Assembly (NCBI RefSeq): GCF_002920915.1
Contig: NZ_PQVF01000011.1
Span: 97,199-161,198 of the forward strand
Length of the DNA: 64,000 bases
Direction: 5' to 3'
Source of the DNA: Solitalea longa
GTDB taxonomy: Bacteria > Bacteroidota > Bacteroidia > Sphingobacteriales > Sphingobacteriaceae
Below, in pieces: positions 26,452 to 35,419 of this stretch. The translations under genes were made by a program, and so were the position numbers. The stretch's first letter is position 1, and every line of letters begins with the position of its first letter. Below the pieces are notes generated by a model that was not told where the DNA came from, did no database searches, and saw only the letters and a program-made list of their open reading frames with translations.

Positions 26452-28272
26452 TTATTTTTTGTTTCTTTTAAGGTCTAGTCGAATACGTTGTTTTGCTATA
26501 AATACTTTTGATACATATACGTCAATACCTTGTCCTACTACTACATTTTCATGAAAGTTTTTGTATTCATGACCAGCTGCTTCTAAGGATTCTTTTGGAA
26601 TAATACCAAAAAAATTATTAGCTAACTTAACTTGTAAATAGTGGGGAGTAATATCAGTAACCTTTCCATTAAAGTCCATTCCAACTTTTAAACTTTCATG
26701 TATTTTTGGCCAAGGGTCAGATTCAATTTGTCTCAGACTACAAAATACCTTTTCGTTTTCATCGTCAACATTCAATACTTTAACCCTTTGCGTTGTCCCG
26801 ATAAGTTCTCTACTTTGATTGGGTGTTAGAAAGAACCACGATATTTCATCTGTGGGGATATAAATTTCCAGTTTGTTTTGATAAACAGCTTTAAAATTAA
26901 TTGAATTAAATGAGCTAATGACTACTTCAATTGTTTCATTTGTTTTAGGTAATTCAATTTGTGTCCAAGGGTTGTTTTCGTCTGTTTTCATGGTTAAATA
27001 AACCATGTTGGCAGATTTATCAATTTTCTTAATTACGAAATCATATTCCTGATTTTTAACTAAAACATCTTCGCAACTTACGATACTTATCCACGAGCAT
27101 TCATTTCTCTGAATGTAAGCTCTCATTCCTAAAACATTTACTAAAGTCTCATTATGAGATATATCATCTACAATCCCTTTTACTTTAGAACCTTCATGAA
27201 GATTGTATTCAAGTAGTTTTTGCTCAAATGATTCATCAGCAAATACTTCATTCTTTGTTAGTATTGCAATTTTAAGGTCTCTTTGACCAGGGTACGATTC
27301 CTTGTAGTATTGAGCTTTTACAACTTTTTTTATAAAAATTCTTTCATGGTTATCTAATGTAGATAAAAGTCGTTTGAAGAAATCAAAAGCAGGAGGGAAT
27401 GATATAACGTAGATTGACTCACTTCCTTTATCAAGGTTAATTTTAAGTCTTCTCAAATATGGCTTTAATCCTTGTGTATCTGCTCGCTGAGCCTTAGCAA
27501 GTAAAATGGTACTCACTTTAAAAGGTGAATTAAGATATTCCAATTGGATTTCTTGACCGACTTCTCTATTGACTATTTTTAATAAGTATTCGAGAAATAG
27601 CAAGGTTTGTTCTGAATAATCAGTAATATCATTATCTGCGAATAATCCTTCACTAAGGAGTTCTAGCTCATTTATAAAAATTGGCAGTAGAAACCCATGG
27701 TCGTCTAGTGATTGTAACTTAATTATTAATGCATTAATTTTTGAATCAATTTCAGTTTCAGGGTCTAAAAAATATTTTTTAAATGTCAACTTGCCATGCT
27801 TACCAAGTTTGTTAGATAGCTTTTTCAGAATAGCCAAATCAATCGACTTCTCACAAGTTTTATTGATATTTTTTCTAATTAAGGGACATACAACATGAGG
27901 TAAAGCTGTATGAACAGCTGCTAATATATTTCTTGTTTGGTCATCCTCCTCCTTCATTCTTAGGATTAACGTGCCGTTTTCGGAAAGAATGGGATCGTTA
28001 ACCTCTTTAACCCATTTTACCTTTAAATTATACCTTTCAGTATGGGTAAGTTGGGAGAATATAGATGAATTTAAGAACTCATTTGCCTGGGAGGACACTT
28101 TTGATGATATGTGCTCTTTTGAAAACCACTTGAATAGTTTAAAAAAAGGCTGGGTTATAATTGCTTTTAACTTATTGGCCCTTTCCGGTTCTTGTATTAT
28201 TAAATACAGAATAACCAAAAGGAAAGTAGGAACTAAACCGATTTTTAAAATCTCTTTTATTATTTGATCCAT
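26452..28272 (-). CDS. Membrane-anchored protein with three S1-like domains
   Basis: A 606-residue protein. Residues about 12-27 form one membrane helix (VPTFLLVILYLIIQEP). A long helical, charged middle part follows (about 30-350) with no recognised motif. The C-terminus carries three consecutive S1-type OB folds: about 357-433 (GSKVKGIVDDISHNETLVNV), 447-525 (ETIEVVISSFNSINFKAVYQ) and 530-603 (GMDFNGKVTDITPHYLQVKL). S1 domains bind single-stranded RNA, so this is probably an RNA-binding protein at the inner membrane. It starts 1 bp after the stop of the small Cys-rich gene. Family and role unknown. Confidence 0.75.
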   Translation of the reverse strand: MDQIIKEILKIGLVPTFLLVILYLIIQEPERANKLKAIITQPFFKLFKWFSKEHISSKVSSQANEFLNSSIFSQLTHTERYNLKVKWVKEVNDPILSENGTLILRMKEEDDQTRNILAAVHTALPHVVCPLIRKNINKTCEKSIDLAILKKLSNKLGKHGKLTFKKYFLDPETEIDSKINALIIKLQSLDDHGFLLPIFINELELLSEGLFADNDITDYSEQTLLFLEYLLKIVNREVGQEIQLEYLNSPFKVSTILLAKAQRADTQGLKPYLRRLKINLDKGSESIYVISFPPAFDFFKRLLSTLDNHERIFIKKVVKAQYYKESYPGQRDLKIAILTKNEVFADESFEQKLLEYNLHEGSKVKGIVDDISHNETLVNVLGMRAYIQRNECSWISIVSCEDVLVKNQEYDFVIKKIDKSANMVYLTMKTDENNPWTQIELPKTNETIEVVISSFNSINFKAVYQNKLEIYIPTDEISWFFLTPNQSRELIGTTQRVKVLNVDDENEKVFCSLRQIESDPWPKIHESLKVGMDFNGKVTDITPHYLQVKLANNFFGIIPKESLEAAGHEYKNFHENVVVGQGIDVYVSKVFIAKQRIRLDLKRNKK

Positions 28273-28273
28273 C

Positions 28274-28495
28274 TTATTTTTCAGTTGAGTTATCTACACA
28301 GTCAGCCTCATCGCAAAATAATACAAGTTTATTTTCGACTACTTTTAAAGCAAATAAATTGTCCCAAGTGATTAGCTTGCAGCAATTAACACAGAACAAT
28401 TTGCCTTCTTGAAGGTCTTCAAGTATGCCAAGGTCACTGAGGACTTGTTTTAAGTCTTTTTCGTGGATGGCTGGAATGTCAATTTTTTTATCCAT
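28274..28495 (-). CDS. Small Cys-rich protein coupled to the S1 protein
   Basis: 73 residues from MDKKIDIPAIHEKDLK (a longer frame from 28525 adds MLAGILKENT). It has CVNCC and CDEADC, four to five cysteines spaced like a zinc ribbon, around a small beta region (LFALKVVENKLVLF). It ends 1 bp before the S1-protein gene begins, so the two are surely co-expressed and probably act together. No known family. Confidence 0.7.
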   Translation of the reverse strand: MDKKIDIPAIHEKDLKQVLSDLGILEDLQEGKLFCVNCCKLITWDNLFALKVVENKLVLFCDEADCVDNSTEK

Positions 28496-28626
28496 AGTGT
28501 TTTCTTTTAAAATTCCCGCTAACAATTAAATAGACGCAATAAAGCTGCACCAATTAGTCTTTCAGGGTTGAATTACGCTAAAATACTTAATTGTTTTTGC
28601 TGTGCAAGGGTTGTGGAAAAACGAAG

Positions 28627-28789
28627 GTAAAGCAGCCTTGAGCGTGTGTTGGCCTTGTGGCGAGAGCCGCTTGCGAGTGGAGGGAATGAGGGGAGCAAAC
28701 GACAGCCCAAGGAAAGAGGGCGGTTTGCAACCTATGAAGAAAGGCCGTGACTTTTGGAAGTCGAGGTTGTGAGCAGGCAAAGGCTTTGA
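28627..28789 (-). repeat. P element, copy 1 (163 bp, probably non-coding)
   Basis: A GC-richer 163-bp element repeated at 30846-31008 with about 85% identity and no gaps. It lies 132 bp upstream of the small Cys-rich gene. It contains a conserved stem (GCAAAC ... GTTTGC enclosing GCCC ... GGGC). A frame is open through both copies, but the differences fall about equally on codon positions (8, 8 and 6), which argues against protein coding. Confidence 0.8.
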
Positions 28790-28988
28790 GAATTTATACA
28801 GGACGCTGCTGGATGGAATAAGTTGACAAAGTATGAAGTATCGAATATTACTAATATGATTCCGAGATTGGATCAACCTAAGTTTGATTGAAAATAGTTT
28901 CAAAGTCGCTAAAAGAGGCTTTTCATTTATTACCACATCCAACCCCACTTATAGCAGTTCGAATTTATTTAGTGTCTGAAACTATTGT

Positions 28989-29510
28989 TTAGGTTGCGAT
29001 TGTATTCCAAAGTTCCTTTTTCAGGCAGAGTATTCGGTATTCTAAAGTTGGAAAATCAATTTCGTTCCGTCCCATTAATTCATTAATATAAGATTCTGTA
29101 ATGTTTTTCCACTCTGATGGTATTGTTTTCTGATTTGTATTATAATATACTACAAAATTTGGGTTAGGGCTAGCTCCAAAATAGAGAATACGATCAAGAT
29201 CATTCGCCAATAATGAAATCACACGATACAAATAATCAAAATTTAAATCATCGGTTTTATCCGTAAAATCCTGACTAAGGTCATTAATAATATATTTTAA
29301 TTGCTCCTCAGTTTTATATTTTCTTAGTTTGACTTCGGTTTTATAAGGGTCATTGAAGAGATCATTAGTATTCTCCCGTAACAGATGAGAGAGAGTCTTA
29401 AGCTCTTCAATATCATTGGATTCATTGAAAAGGTCTATTCTACCATTAATTCCCTCCATTTTATCTCTTAGCATGTAACGAGCTTTGATTAAACTAATTT
29501 CATTATTCAT
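28989..29510 (-). CDS. Unrecognised 173-residue protein
   Basis: From MNNEISLIKARYMLRDK (an upstream ATG adds MLIIRNLI). A soluble, mostly helical, charged protein with no signal peptide, ending CLKKELWNTIAT. Helical segments such as EELKTLSHLLRENTNDLFND and YLYRVISLLANDLDRILYFG are visible. It resembles small strain-variable immunity or antiphage accessory proteins only in its style. It lies between the P and T repeats. Function unknown. Confidence 0.6.
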   Translation of the reverse strand: MNNEISLIKARYMLRDKMEGINGRIDLFNESNDIEELKTLSHLLRENTNDLFNDPYKTEVKLRKYKTEEQLKYIINDLSQDFTDKTDDLNFDYLYRVISLLANDLDRILYFGASPNPNFVVYYNTNQKTIPSEWKNITESYINELMGRNEIDFPTLEYRILCLKKELWNTIAT

Positions 29511-29656
29511 AATTAAATTTCTGATTATTAACAAAATACAAAATTAGAGAAACTATTCAATTGATTTTTTTCTACAACACCCTCAATATATTTAGGCCCT
29601 GTTAGAATTGATCCTTGATAAGGCAAGTTATAGCGTAGAGCTCTAAAGCTTTTTGA

Positions 29657-29736
29657 GTTTATGTCGTAGTCTTTTGGAGGGTATAAGAAAGGGGCTGTGT
29701 AAGCCCCTTAACTTTGGTGTATCTTTTATTTTTTGA
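29657..29736 (-). repeat. T repeat, copy 2
   Basis: Second copy of the 80-bp element at 26335-26414, differing at a handful of positions, including paired changes in the hairpin loop region. It lies downstream of the minus-strand lipoprotein gene at 29940. Confidence 0.8.
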
Positions 29737-29939
29737 AGCAGAACAACGGTGCTATCTACTTTTTGTATTAGGCGGGGCTTGTATAAGCCCCTTTGCGACA
29801 GCCGCAAAATGAGACAGCTAGATAAAAAACTACCAATGATTTAATGATGTTCATATTTGAGTTTGTTCGAAGAGTTAGCTCTAAAATTACCAACCCTTAA
29901 TTTTTGAATGGTATTTTCTAAAAATAAAAATGATTAGGT

Positions 29940-30755
29940 TTAATAATATACATATTCACGCCTTATCTGTGAACTACCACTGTATTTATAATTAGAATAG
30001 GCGGTGAAATTAATGGGCAAGTAATCATTATTAATTTCTAATACCCGATTGATTGTACTTAATATTTCGCCTGCTTCGTTTTTCTCGATTTCTTCGATGC
30101 AGTTATTAGGTGAGTAGTACTTACTAAAATCAAATATGTCTTCAAGCTTATATTTAGGATTTATGTTGTTGTCATATTTGTATTCTTTATAGAAGGTTGT
30201 AATTTGATCATTAAAAAAATCTTTTTTCTCTTCTGATATTATATTCCCCCTGCTATCGTGATCAAATTTATATTTGGTTATTATTTCCATAGAATCTGAA
30301 TATACATTACAGGAAACAAGATTTCCGTTTACATCGAAATACAAAACCACTTTCCTGCCATACATAGTTGTACTACTGCCATGTAATGATCCATGAGCGG
30401 GGTCACCCAATACCTGTTCGATTTCAATTTGTCCATTTCCGATATAGTTTAATTTAAAGATTTGGGTGAGAATTAAATCCTTAGCTAAACCATTCCAACT
30501 ATAATTTTCAATTTGTGTTAGCTGCTTATTTTTATAAAAATATTCATGTCTTTCAGATATTCCTTGATCGAATTGGTATTCATATTTTTTCAAGGTGTTA
30601 TCATTGTTGTAATAAAATATTCTGACTTGATCGGCAGCACGGTGATAAAATTCTTTATACAGTTTATTATGATGGGAAAGCTCAGTTACTTGGTCTTTTT
30701 TGCAGCTTGCAAATAATGTGGCACATACGATAAATATCCAGAAAAGATTTTTCAT
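29940..30755 (-). CDS. Lipoprotein with Rhs/YD-like repeats
   Basis: A 271-residue lipoprotein: signal peptide with lipobox (VCATLFASC, Cys at residue 18). The body is rich in short aromatic repeats (RIFYYNNDNTLKKYEYQFDQ; HEYFYKNKQLTQIENY; KYKFDHDSRGNIISEEKKDF) like the YD-type repeats of small Bacteroidota lipoproteins. It would sit on the outer membrane. Function unknown. A P element lies 91 bp upstream and a T element downstream. Confidence 0.75.
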   Translation of the reverse strand: MKNLFWIFIVCATLFASCKKDQVTELSHHNKLYKEFYHRAADQVRIFYYNNDNTLKKYEYQFDQGISERHEYFYKNKQLTQIENYSWNGLAKDLILTQIFKLNYIGNGQIEIEQVLGDPAHGSLHGSSTTMYGRKVVLYFDVNGNLVSCNVYSDSMEIITKYKFDHDSRGNIISEEKKDFFNDQITTFYKEYKYDNNINPKYKLEDIFDFSKYYSPNNCIEEIEKNEAGEILSTINRVLEINNDYLPINFTAYSNYKYSGSSQIRREYVYY

Positions 30756-30845
30756 GGTCTTTGATTAGTGATAGGTTAAGCGGTGCAAGTATAATAACTA
30801 AAAATTAATTTTTATGTGATTTGGTGGGTGGCCGGCTATAAGCAG

Positions 30846-31008
30846 GTAAAACAGCCCTGAGCGTGTGTCGGACTTGTGATGCGAGCCGCTTGCGAGTGGA
30901 GGGAACGGTGGGAGCAAACAGCAGCCCGAGGTACGAGGGCGGTTTGCGACCTATGTAGAAAGGACGCGGCTTTTGGAAGTCGAGGTAATGTATGGGCAAA
31001 AGCCTGGC
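30846..31008 (-). repeat. P element, copy 2
   Basis: Second copy of the 163-bp element described at 28627-28789, 91 bp upstream of the lipoprotein gene. Same length, no gaps, and the same stem-forming segments conserved. Confidence 0.8.
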
Positions 31009-31575
31009 GGCCTGAACTACACAAGGGTTGGCGGACTTTTTGCCCTTCGACTGCGCTCAGGGTGACGCTTGGCAAAAAGTATGACAACCCGCAGCCTGAC
31101 CGACCAGCAGGCGAGCCTAAACACGAGCAGCGACCGGGATGGTAGCGGCTGAATGGATGGAGCCGAGGAACGAGGCGCAAGGAATGAAGCGGCTGCCAGC
31201 ACGGAGAGAGCTGCTATGACGAATGAGGAGCCGAAAGCAATGGGTATGACAGCCTGCCGCCTGGCACCCGAAGGGTATAAAGTGTTAATGCTAATTGTTA
31301 CTTTATAGGCTGGCGTACCCATTGCCGGCGACAATTGAGGAATGCCTATTTACCTGTCGTGGGATGGGTTTAATCTATTACAACTTACTGAATAGACGAA
31401 ATCTTTGGTTGCATTAGTTCCACGAGGTGATTCTAATACTTAACCCTTCGTATAACGAGGGGATTCTAATCTAAAACGAAAGAATACAAATACACTTTAG
31501 TTTTATTAATAATCAACATTTTAAACGGAACAAGCAGCCATTAAAGAAAGTACACTAAAGAAAACTGTACAATTA
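31009..31575. other. GC-rich non-coding tract continuing from the P element
   Basis: From 31009 to about 31330 the sequence is markedly GC-richer than its neighbours and has no gene with sensible codon use on either strand. It carries a REP-like palindrome at 31035-31080. From 31330 to 31575 it returns to ordinary AT-rich intergenic sequence. Confidence 0.6.
31035..31080. repeat. REP-like palindromic element
   Basis: ACTTTTTGCC (31035-31044) and GGCAAAAAGT (31071-31080) form a 10-bp perfect inverted repeat. They enclose CCCTTCGACTGCGCTCAGGG, a sequence type I recall from interspersed repeats of Bacteroidota genomes. Confidence 0.65.
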
Positions 31576-33372
31576 TTATTTAGCCTCATTTAGATAATCT
31601 AATGCATTTGTTTTAATCTCTTTAACCTTATCCGAATAAACTTTTATTGGCAATTGATAAATTTTCAATGCCATTTCTGTCGCTTTTTTTGATTCTCCAG
31701 TCTCTTTATATAGTTCAAATAGGTGGCTTAAAGGTGTAAAAAGATTAGGCACCATATAATGTGCCGTTATGAATTCCTTTTCGGCCATATGATAATTTTT
31801 TAATTTTTTATAATTATTGCCAAGAATTATATGCAGATCCGAACTATTAAAGAATTTTTCGGTTTTATTGAGTATTAAACAACTCTCTTTGTAATATCCA
31901 CCCGCTGATAATTCGGCTCCATAATTGAACAAAAAAGCGCCATTATTATCTAACAAAGAGTAAATATTTTTGTAATCTAACCATGATTGTTTTTCACGAA
32001 ACAATAGATTTTGTTGAGCATGCTGCCAAATTCTAATGGCCTTTAATTTCATGGAAACGTTATAAACCATAAAAACAAGTACAAGACAGAAGAAACCTTT
32101 ACTCAAGCTATTAATTGGCAATTTATAAGTTAGGAATTGATTTTGTTTCTTTTCATAAAATGAAATAATTGAGATTGAAAGGAAAAACAATAAGGAAATT
32201 GGAATCGTGCTAAATGGATAGGAAAAAAATGCGAAAATCAATATTGTTATTGTAACCGATAAGGGGACAATCAATTGCTCACAGGTATCATTTTTTGTTA
32301 GTATTAGTTTAATAACTCCATATATAAATACAACAAATAACATAAAACCTGTAATGCCATACTCTATAAGAATTTTTAAATATTCATTAAAAGTGAAATA
32401 ATTCATTCCTGCCAATCGTACTTCCTCTGAAGAGCCCTGCTGGGATTGAAAATATGCTGCTTGATATTTACCGTACTCGACTCCAAATTTTTCATATCCA
32501 ATTCCAAATAGTGGATGTTCTTTAAAAATACTCAACGAAATCTTCCAAATAAATATCCTACCTAAAGATGAATCCATTTTTAGCTGGAATAAAAAAAACA
32601 AAAACAGTGATAAAAATGCAATAGCAATACATGTCAAAATTTTTTTGTTTACCAGTGCAAATGGCTTCATATTTTGAAACCATAGGTTTTTTGCCATGAA
32701 CAAAGTTCCTACGATACTTGCTATCCATGCCGCTCTTGAACCAGAAAGCACAATAGCAGTCAGAATAAATAAGCCAATACAAATCAAACTATAGTAGAAC
32801 ATTTTCCTTTGAATGTATTTGTTACAATAGTAGATAAGAATTGGTGGCCCCACAGCAAGAAACCCACCATAGGGGCCAGGATTGATAAAGGATCCTGTAA
32901 TGGTAAAAAAAATATTGGCGGGAGAAATTACACCAACATATTGTAAAACTCCTTGGATTGCCTGAGCGAAAAGAATTAATATAAGCCCTAACCAAATCAG
33001 GTCTAAATTTTCCTTATTATCAATTGAAAGCTGCGCAATAAAGAAAAATAAAAAATAACCAATAAAGACATATATTTTGTCCGTAAATGGTTTGCCATTT
33101 AGAATTATTGAAAGGATTATATAACTAGTAAACACAATAAATAGCATATCAATTTTTCCAATCGATATGTTATTTATTCTAAATCCGGTAATTCCAATAA
33201 AACCTATTAGCAACAAGCTTATTACCAATATCCATGGACAATACTGGATTGACCAATAATCTCCATTCATATTAAAAAGTATGGAAATGAATATTATTAA
33301 AAGGATCCCGAAAGCATGTATTTTACGATGGGGCGTTAAAAAGCTAATGCCAAATTTGCATATTGTTTTCAT
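31576..33372 (-). CDS. O-antigen ligase/polymerase-like membrane protein with TPR tail
   Basis: A 598-residue protein with about 10-12 membrane helices (about 18-430). The periplasmic loop has a Wzy/WaaL-like segment (FKEHPLFGIGYEKFGVEY) and the conserved pattern SGSRAAWIASIVGTLF. A soluble C-terminus (about 470-598) looks like TPR repeats (LGNNYKKLKNYHMAEKEF). The O-antigen ligase family (PF04932) also includes polymerases and glycan ligases of unknown target. Overlaps the upstream gene by 29 bp. Confidence 0.82.
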   Translation of the reverse strand: MKTICKFGISFLTPHRKIHAFGILLIIFISILFNMNGDYWSIQYCPWILVISLLLIGFIGITGFRINNISIGKIDMLFIVFTSYIILSIILNGKPFTDKIYVFIGYFLFFFIAQLSIDNKENLDLIWLGLILILFAQAIQGVLQYVGVISPANIFFTITGSFINPGPYGGFLAVGPPILIYYCNKYIQRKMFYYSLICIGLFILTAIVLSGSRAAWIASIVGTLFMAKNLWFQNMKPFALVNKKILTCIAIAFLSLFLFFLFQLKMDSSLGRIFIWKISLSIFKEHPLFGIGYEKFGVEYGKYQAAYFQSQQGSSEEVRLAGMNYFTFNEYLKILIEYGITGFMLFVVFIYGVIKLILTKNDTCEQLIVPLSVTITILIFAFFSYPFSTIPISLLFFLSISIISFYEKKQNQFLTYKLPINSLSKGFFCLVLVFMVYNVSMKLKAIRIWQHAQQNLLFREKQSWLDYKNIYSLLDNNGAFLFNYGAELSAGGYYKESCLILNKTEKFFNSSDLHIILGNNYKKLKNYHMAEKEFITAHYMVPNLFTPLSHLFELYKETGESKKATEMALKIYQLPIKVYSDKVKEIKTNALDYLNEAK

Positions 33373-34747
33373 AGGTAAATATCCTCTCTAAATCTTTTCC
33401 ATTAACTTTTACTACTCTTAATAAAGCGTTATCTGGAACTTTTGTATAGGTCAAATAAGATAATCCCTTTTTATCTTGTAGTGTTGTTTTAGTCTCTAAT
33501 TCAATCCAAGAATTATTTTTAAAAAAAGATAGGCGGTAATTTGTATTCGGAAGTAAACCATTGTCATTATGACCAATACCCTGACTGGAGCCAATATGGT
33601 AGATTTTTATACACCTTGAACTAGTTTCAATAGGATAAAACGCCTTCCTATTACCAGATTTTTCAAGGATGAATGGTTGCCCGGTAAGAACTAGGGAATT
33701 ATTATTATAATAAGCTGTATTGTACACTATATTCCTGCCGATTTGATCAAATTTCACTATGCTATTAGATGCTATTTTTCCCCAAGAAATGGGCTTCCAT
33801 TCGCCATTATTAAAAACGCAGAGATAAGCCACTTTTTGGTCAAAAACATTATTTAATTGAACTTTAATATTACTTACCGAAGTCCTTTCTGATGTAACGT
33901 CTTCACCTGTAATAGCAAAAAAAGTAGAGGGAATATCATCAATCATTAATCCTAATTTTTTAATTTTTTCTGACTCCGGCTCAATTGATGAATAGGTTGT
34001 TCTATAAACCTTTGCTGCAAAAAATCTAAAAGTATCTTCAGTTAATGGCGTAAATCGATTTGAATCAGTTAGAAATACTGCTTCTACATGACCCATGTTT
34101 CGTCCTCCCCAGAAAGAGACATATTCTTTAGCAGCAGGTATATTATTAGCTCTGAATGCATAAATAAGAGTATTGGCTATATCTCCACAGACTCCAGATT
34201 TATTTTTTAAAATATTAGATAAACTTTGTGTTTGAACGATGGGATAATAATCACTTTTATAAGTATACCAGTTTAATATATCCTTTGCAATTAGTCTAGC
34301 ATTCGCTTTCATATTGAAAGAGTTCTTAGAAAAGTGCTTATATCGCTCGTAAAAATACTTTCTCCAATCTTCAACTTTTTCATTTCCAACTCGATAAGGC
34401 AAAATATATTTACAAAATGTTTCGAATGAGATTTCATGCTTCCATTTACTCAACTCCCAAATAACAAATGCATTATTGAGGTCTGAAATAATAAAATCGC
34501 TTTTAACATTTTCCACATCTGAATGAAATTGTTTAACGCTATCAAGATAACCCTTGTTCCCCATGTATTTTAATAGGAAATCTGAGGCTAACCGTTTTTG
34601 AGAAGATTCTTCAAAATTATCTCTGATTTTGATTAGTTCCTTCTTATTCTCACGGGCTAGGTGAATATTTTTATCAATCAAATTATCGCTTGAGCGGTGA
34701 CAAGCAACAAGAGAAATTGCTACAAGAAAAATTAAGCTATATTTCAT
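33344..34747 (-). CDS. Transglutaminase-like lipoprotein
   Basis: A 467-residue lipoprotein (signal MKYSLIFLVAISLVAC). The middle carries a transglutaminase-like core: Cys in KSGVCGDIANTLIYAFRANN (about 181-200), His in GRNMGHVEAVFL (about 214-225) and an acidic follow-up (RFTPLTED). The C-terminal half has beta-sandwich-like phrases (KVAYLCVFNNGEWKPISWGK; NTNYRLSFFKNNSW). It may be a cysteine protease or peptidase of the envelope. Encoded just upstream of, and overlapping, the O-antigen-ligase-like gene. Confidence 0.75.
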   Translation of the reverse strand: MKYSLIFLVAISLVACHRSSDNLIDKNIHLARENKKELIKIRDNFEESSQKRLASDFLLKYMGNKGYLDSVKQFHSDVENVKSDFIISDLNNAFVIWELSKWKHEISFETFCKYILPYRVGNEKVEDWRKYFYERYKHFSKNSFNMKANARLIAKDILNWYTYKSDYYPIVQTQSLSNILKNKSGVCGDIANTLIYAFRANNIPAAKEYVSFWGGRNMGHVEAVFLTDSNRFTPLTEDTFRFFAAKVYRTTYSSIEPESEKIKKLGLMIDDIPSTFFAITGEDVTSERTSVSNIKVQLNNVFDQKVAYLCVFNNGEWKPISWGKIASNSIVKFDQIGRNIVYNTAYYNNNSLVLTGQPFILEKSGNRKAFYPIETSSRCIKIYHIGSSQGIGHNDNGLLPNTNYRLSFFKNNSWIELETKTTLQDKKGLSYLTYTKVPDNALLRVVKVNGKDLERIFTYENNMQIWH

Positions 34748-34784
34748 TTCATGGGTTTAAAAATACTCCTATTACAGTTAAAAA

Positions 34785-34813
34785 AAGGAAGTGATATAAA
34801 AGTTCACTTCCTT
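34785..34813 (-). terminator. Terminator between two minus-strand operons
   Basis: A 10-bp stem, AAGGAAGTGA with TCACTTCCTT, 9-nt loop and an A-run that becomes a T-run on the minus strand. It separates the 34844-36698 pair from the 31576-34747 pair. Confidence 0.8.
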
Positions 34814-34843
34814 ATAATATCAAATAAGAATAAAAAGTTATAA

Positions 34844-35419
34844 TTAATGAGTGATTTTAAACCTCTCAATAATTATTGGGTTTAAATAATAATCTTTTGT
34901 AAGGTTCTCAGAACCATAAATGGCTATATCTTTGGATATGGCTTTTAGTTCTTCATTTATTTTACAGTTATTATTATCATAAATTAAAACAATAATAGGT
35001 AATGATACTGTACAGTTTACCAATTGTTTTTCTTTAATAAACGACTGCAACCAAGAGGTATCCAACTTTAGTATTTTTTTATAAGTGGTATCCCGCTTAG
35101 TAATTGAAGTGGTATCTGTATTATTAATATATTTGAAAATTGCATCTTTTATTTCATCAGAACTTCCAACAACATCAATTTTAAAGAGTTCTCCCGAGTT
35201 ATTTATCTCAAAAACTAGTTTCAAAAAATTAATTGAACAACCTTTTAAGGGCGGAACTTTTAATCCTATACTAAATTGTTTATAAAATTCTTCTTTATTG
35301 TATTTTTTATCCTGAGCTTTTGAATTCTTAGATAAAATCGTTCCTATCATTAATAATAGAGAGAACATATAAATAGTTCTATAATTTCTACTATTTTTAA
35401 TTGCATATTGGTGTTCCAT
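34844..35419 (-). CDS. Secreted protein of unknown function
   Basis: A 191-residue protein. A hydrophobic segment at about 17-33 (IYMFSLLLMIGTILSKNSKA) ending SKAQ looks like a signal peptide after a long N-region; a start at the internal MFSLLL is also possible. The remainder includes NFLKLVFEINNSGELFKIDV and LVNCTVSLPIIVLIYDNNN, resembling TonB C-terminal-like folds. No firm family. It overlaps the end of the upstream HExxH lipoprotein gene by 23 bp. Confidence 0.6.
   Translation of the reverse strand: MEHQYAIKNSRNYRTIYMFSLLLMIGTILSKNSKAQDKKYNKEEFYKQFSIGLKVPPLKGCSINFLKLVFEINNSGELFKIDVVGSSDEIKDAIFKYINNTDTTSITKRDTTYKKILKLDTSWLQSFIKEKQLVNCTVSLPIIVLIYDNNNCKINEELKAISKDIAIYGSENLTKDYYLNPIIIERFKITH

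Noticed and set aside
28562..28948. 128-codon minus-strand ORF over P copy 1
   Set aside because: Mean substitution pattern between P copies is even over codon positions, and the N-terminal part has no counterpart at the other copy; treated as a shadow of the P element.
30805..31334. Several overlapping ORFs over the GC-rich tract on both strands
   Set aside because: GC-rich DNA keeps frames open by chance; none has a recognisable domain and they overlap each other on both strands.
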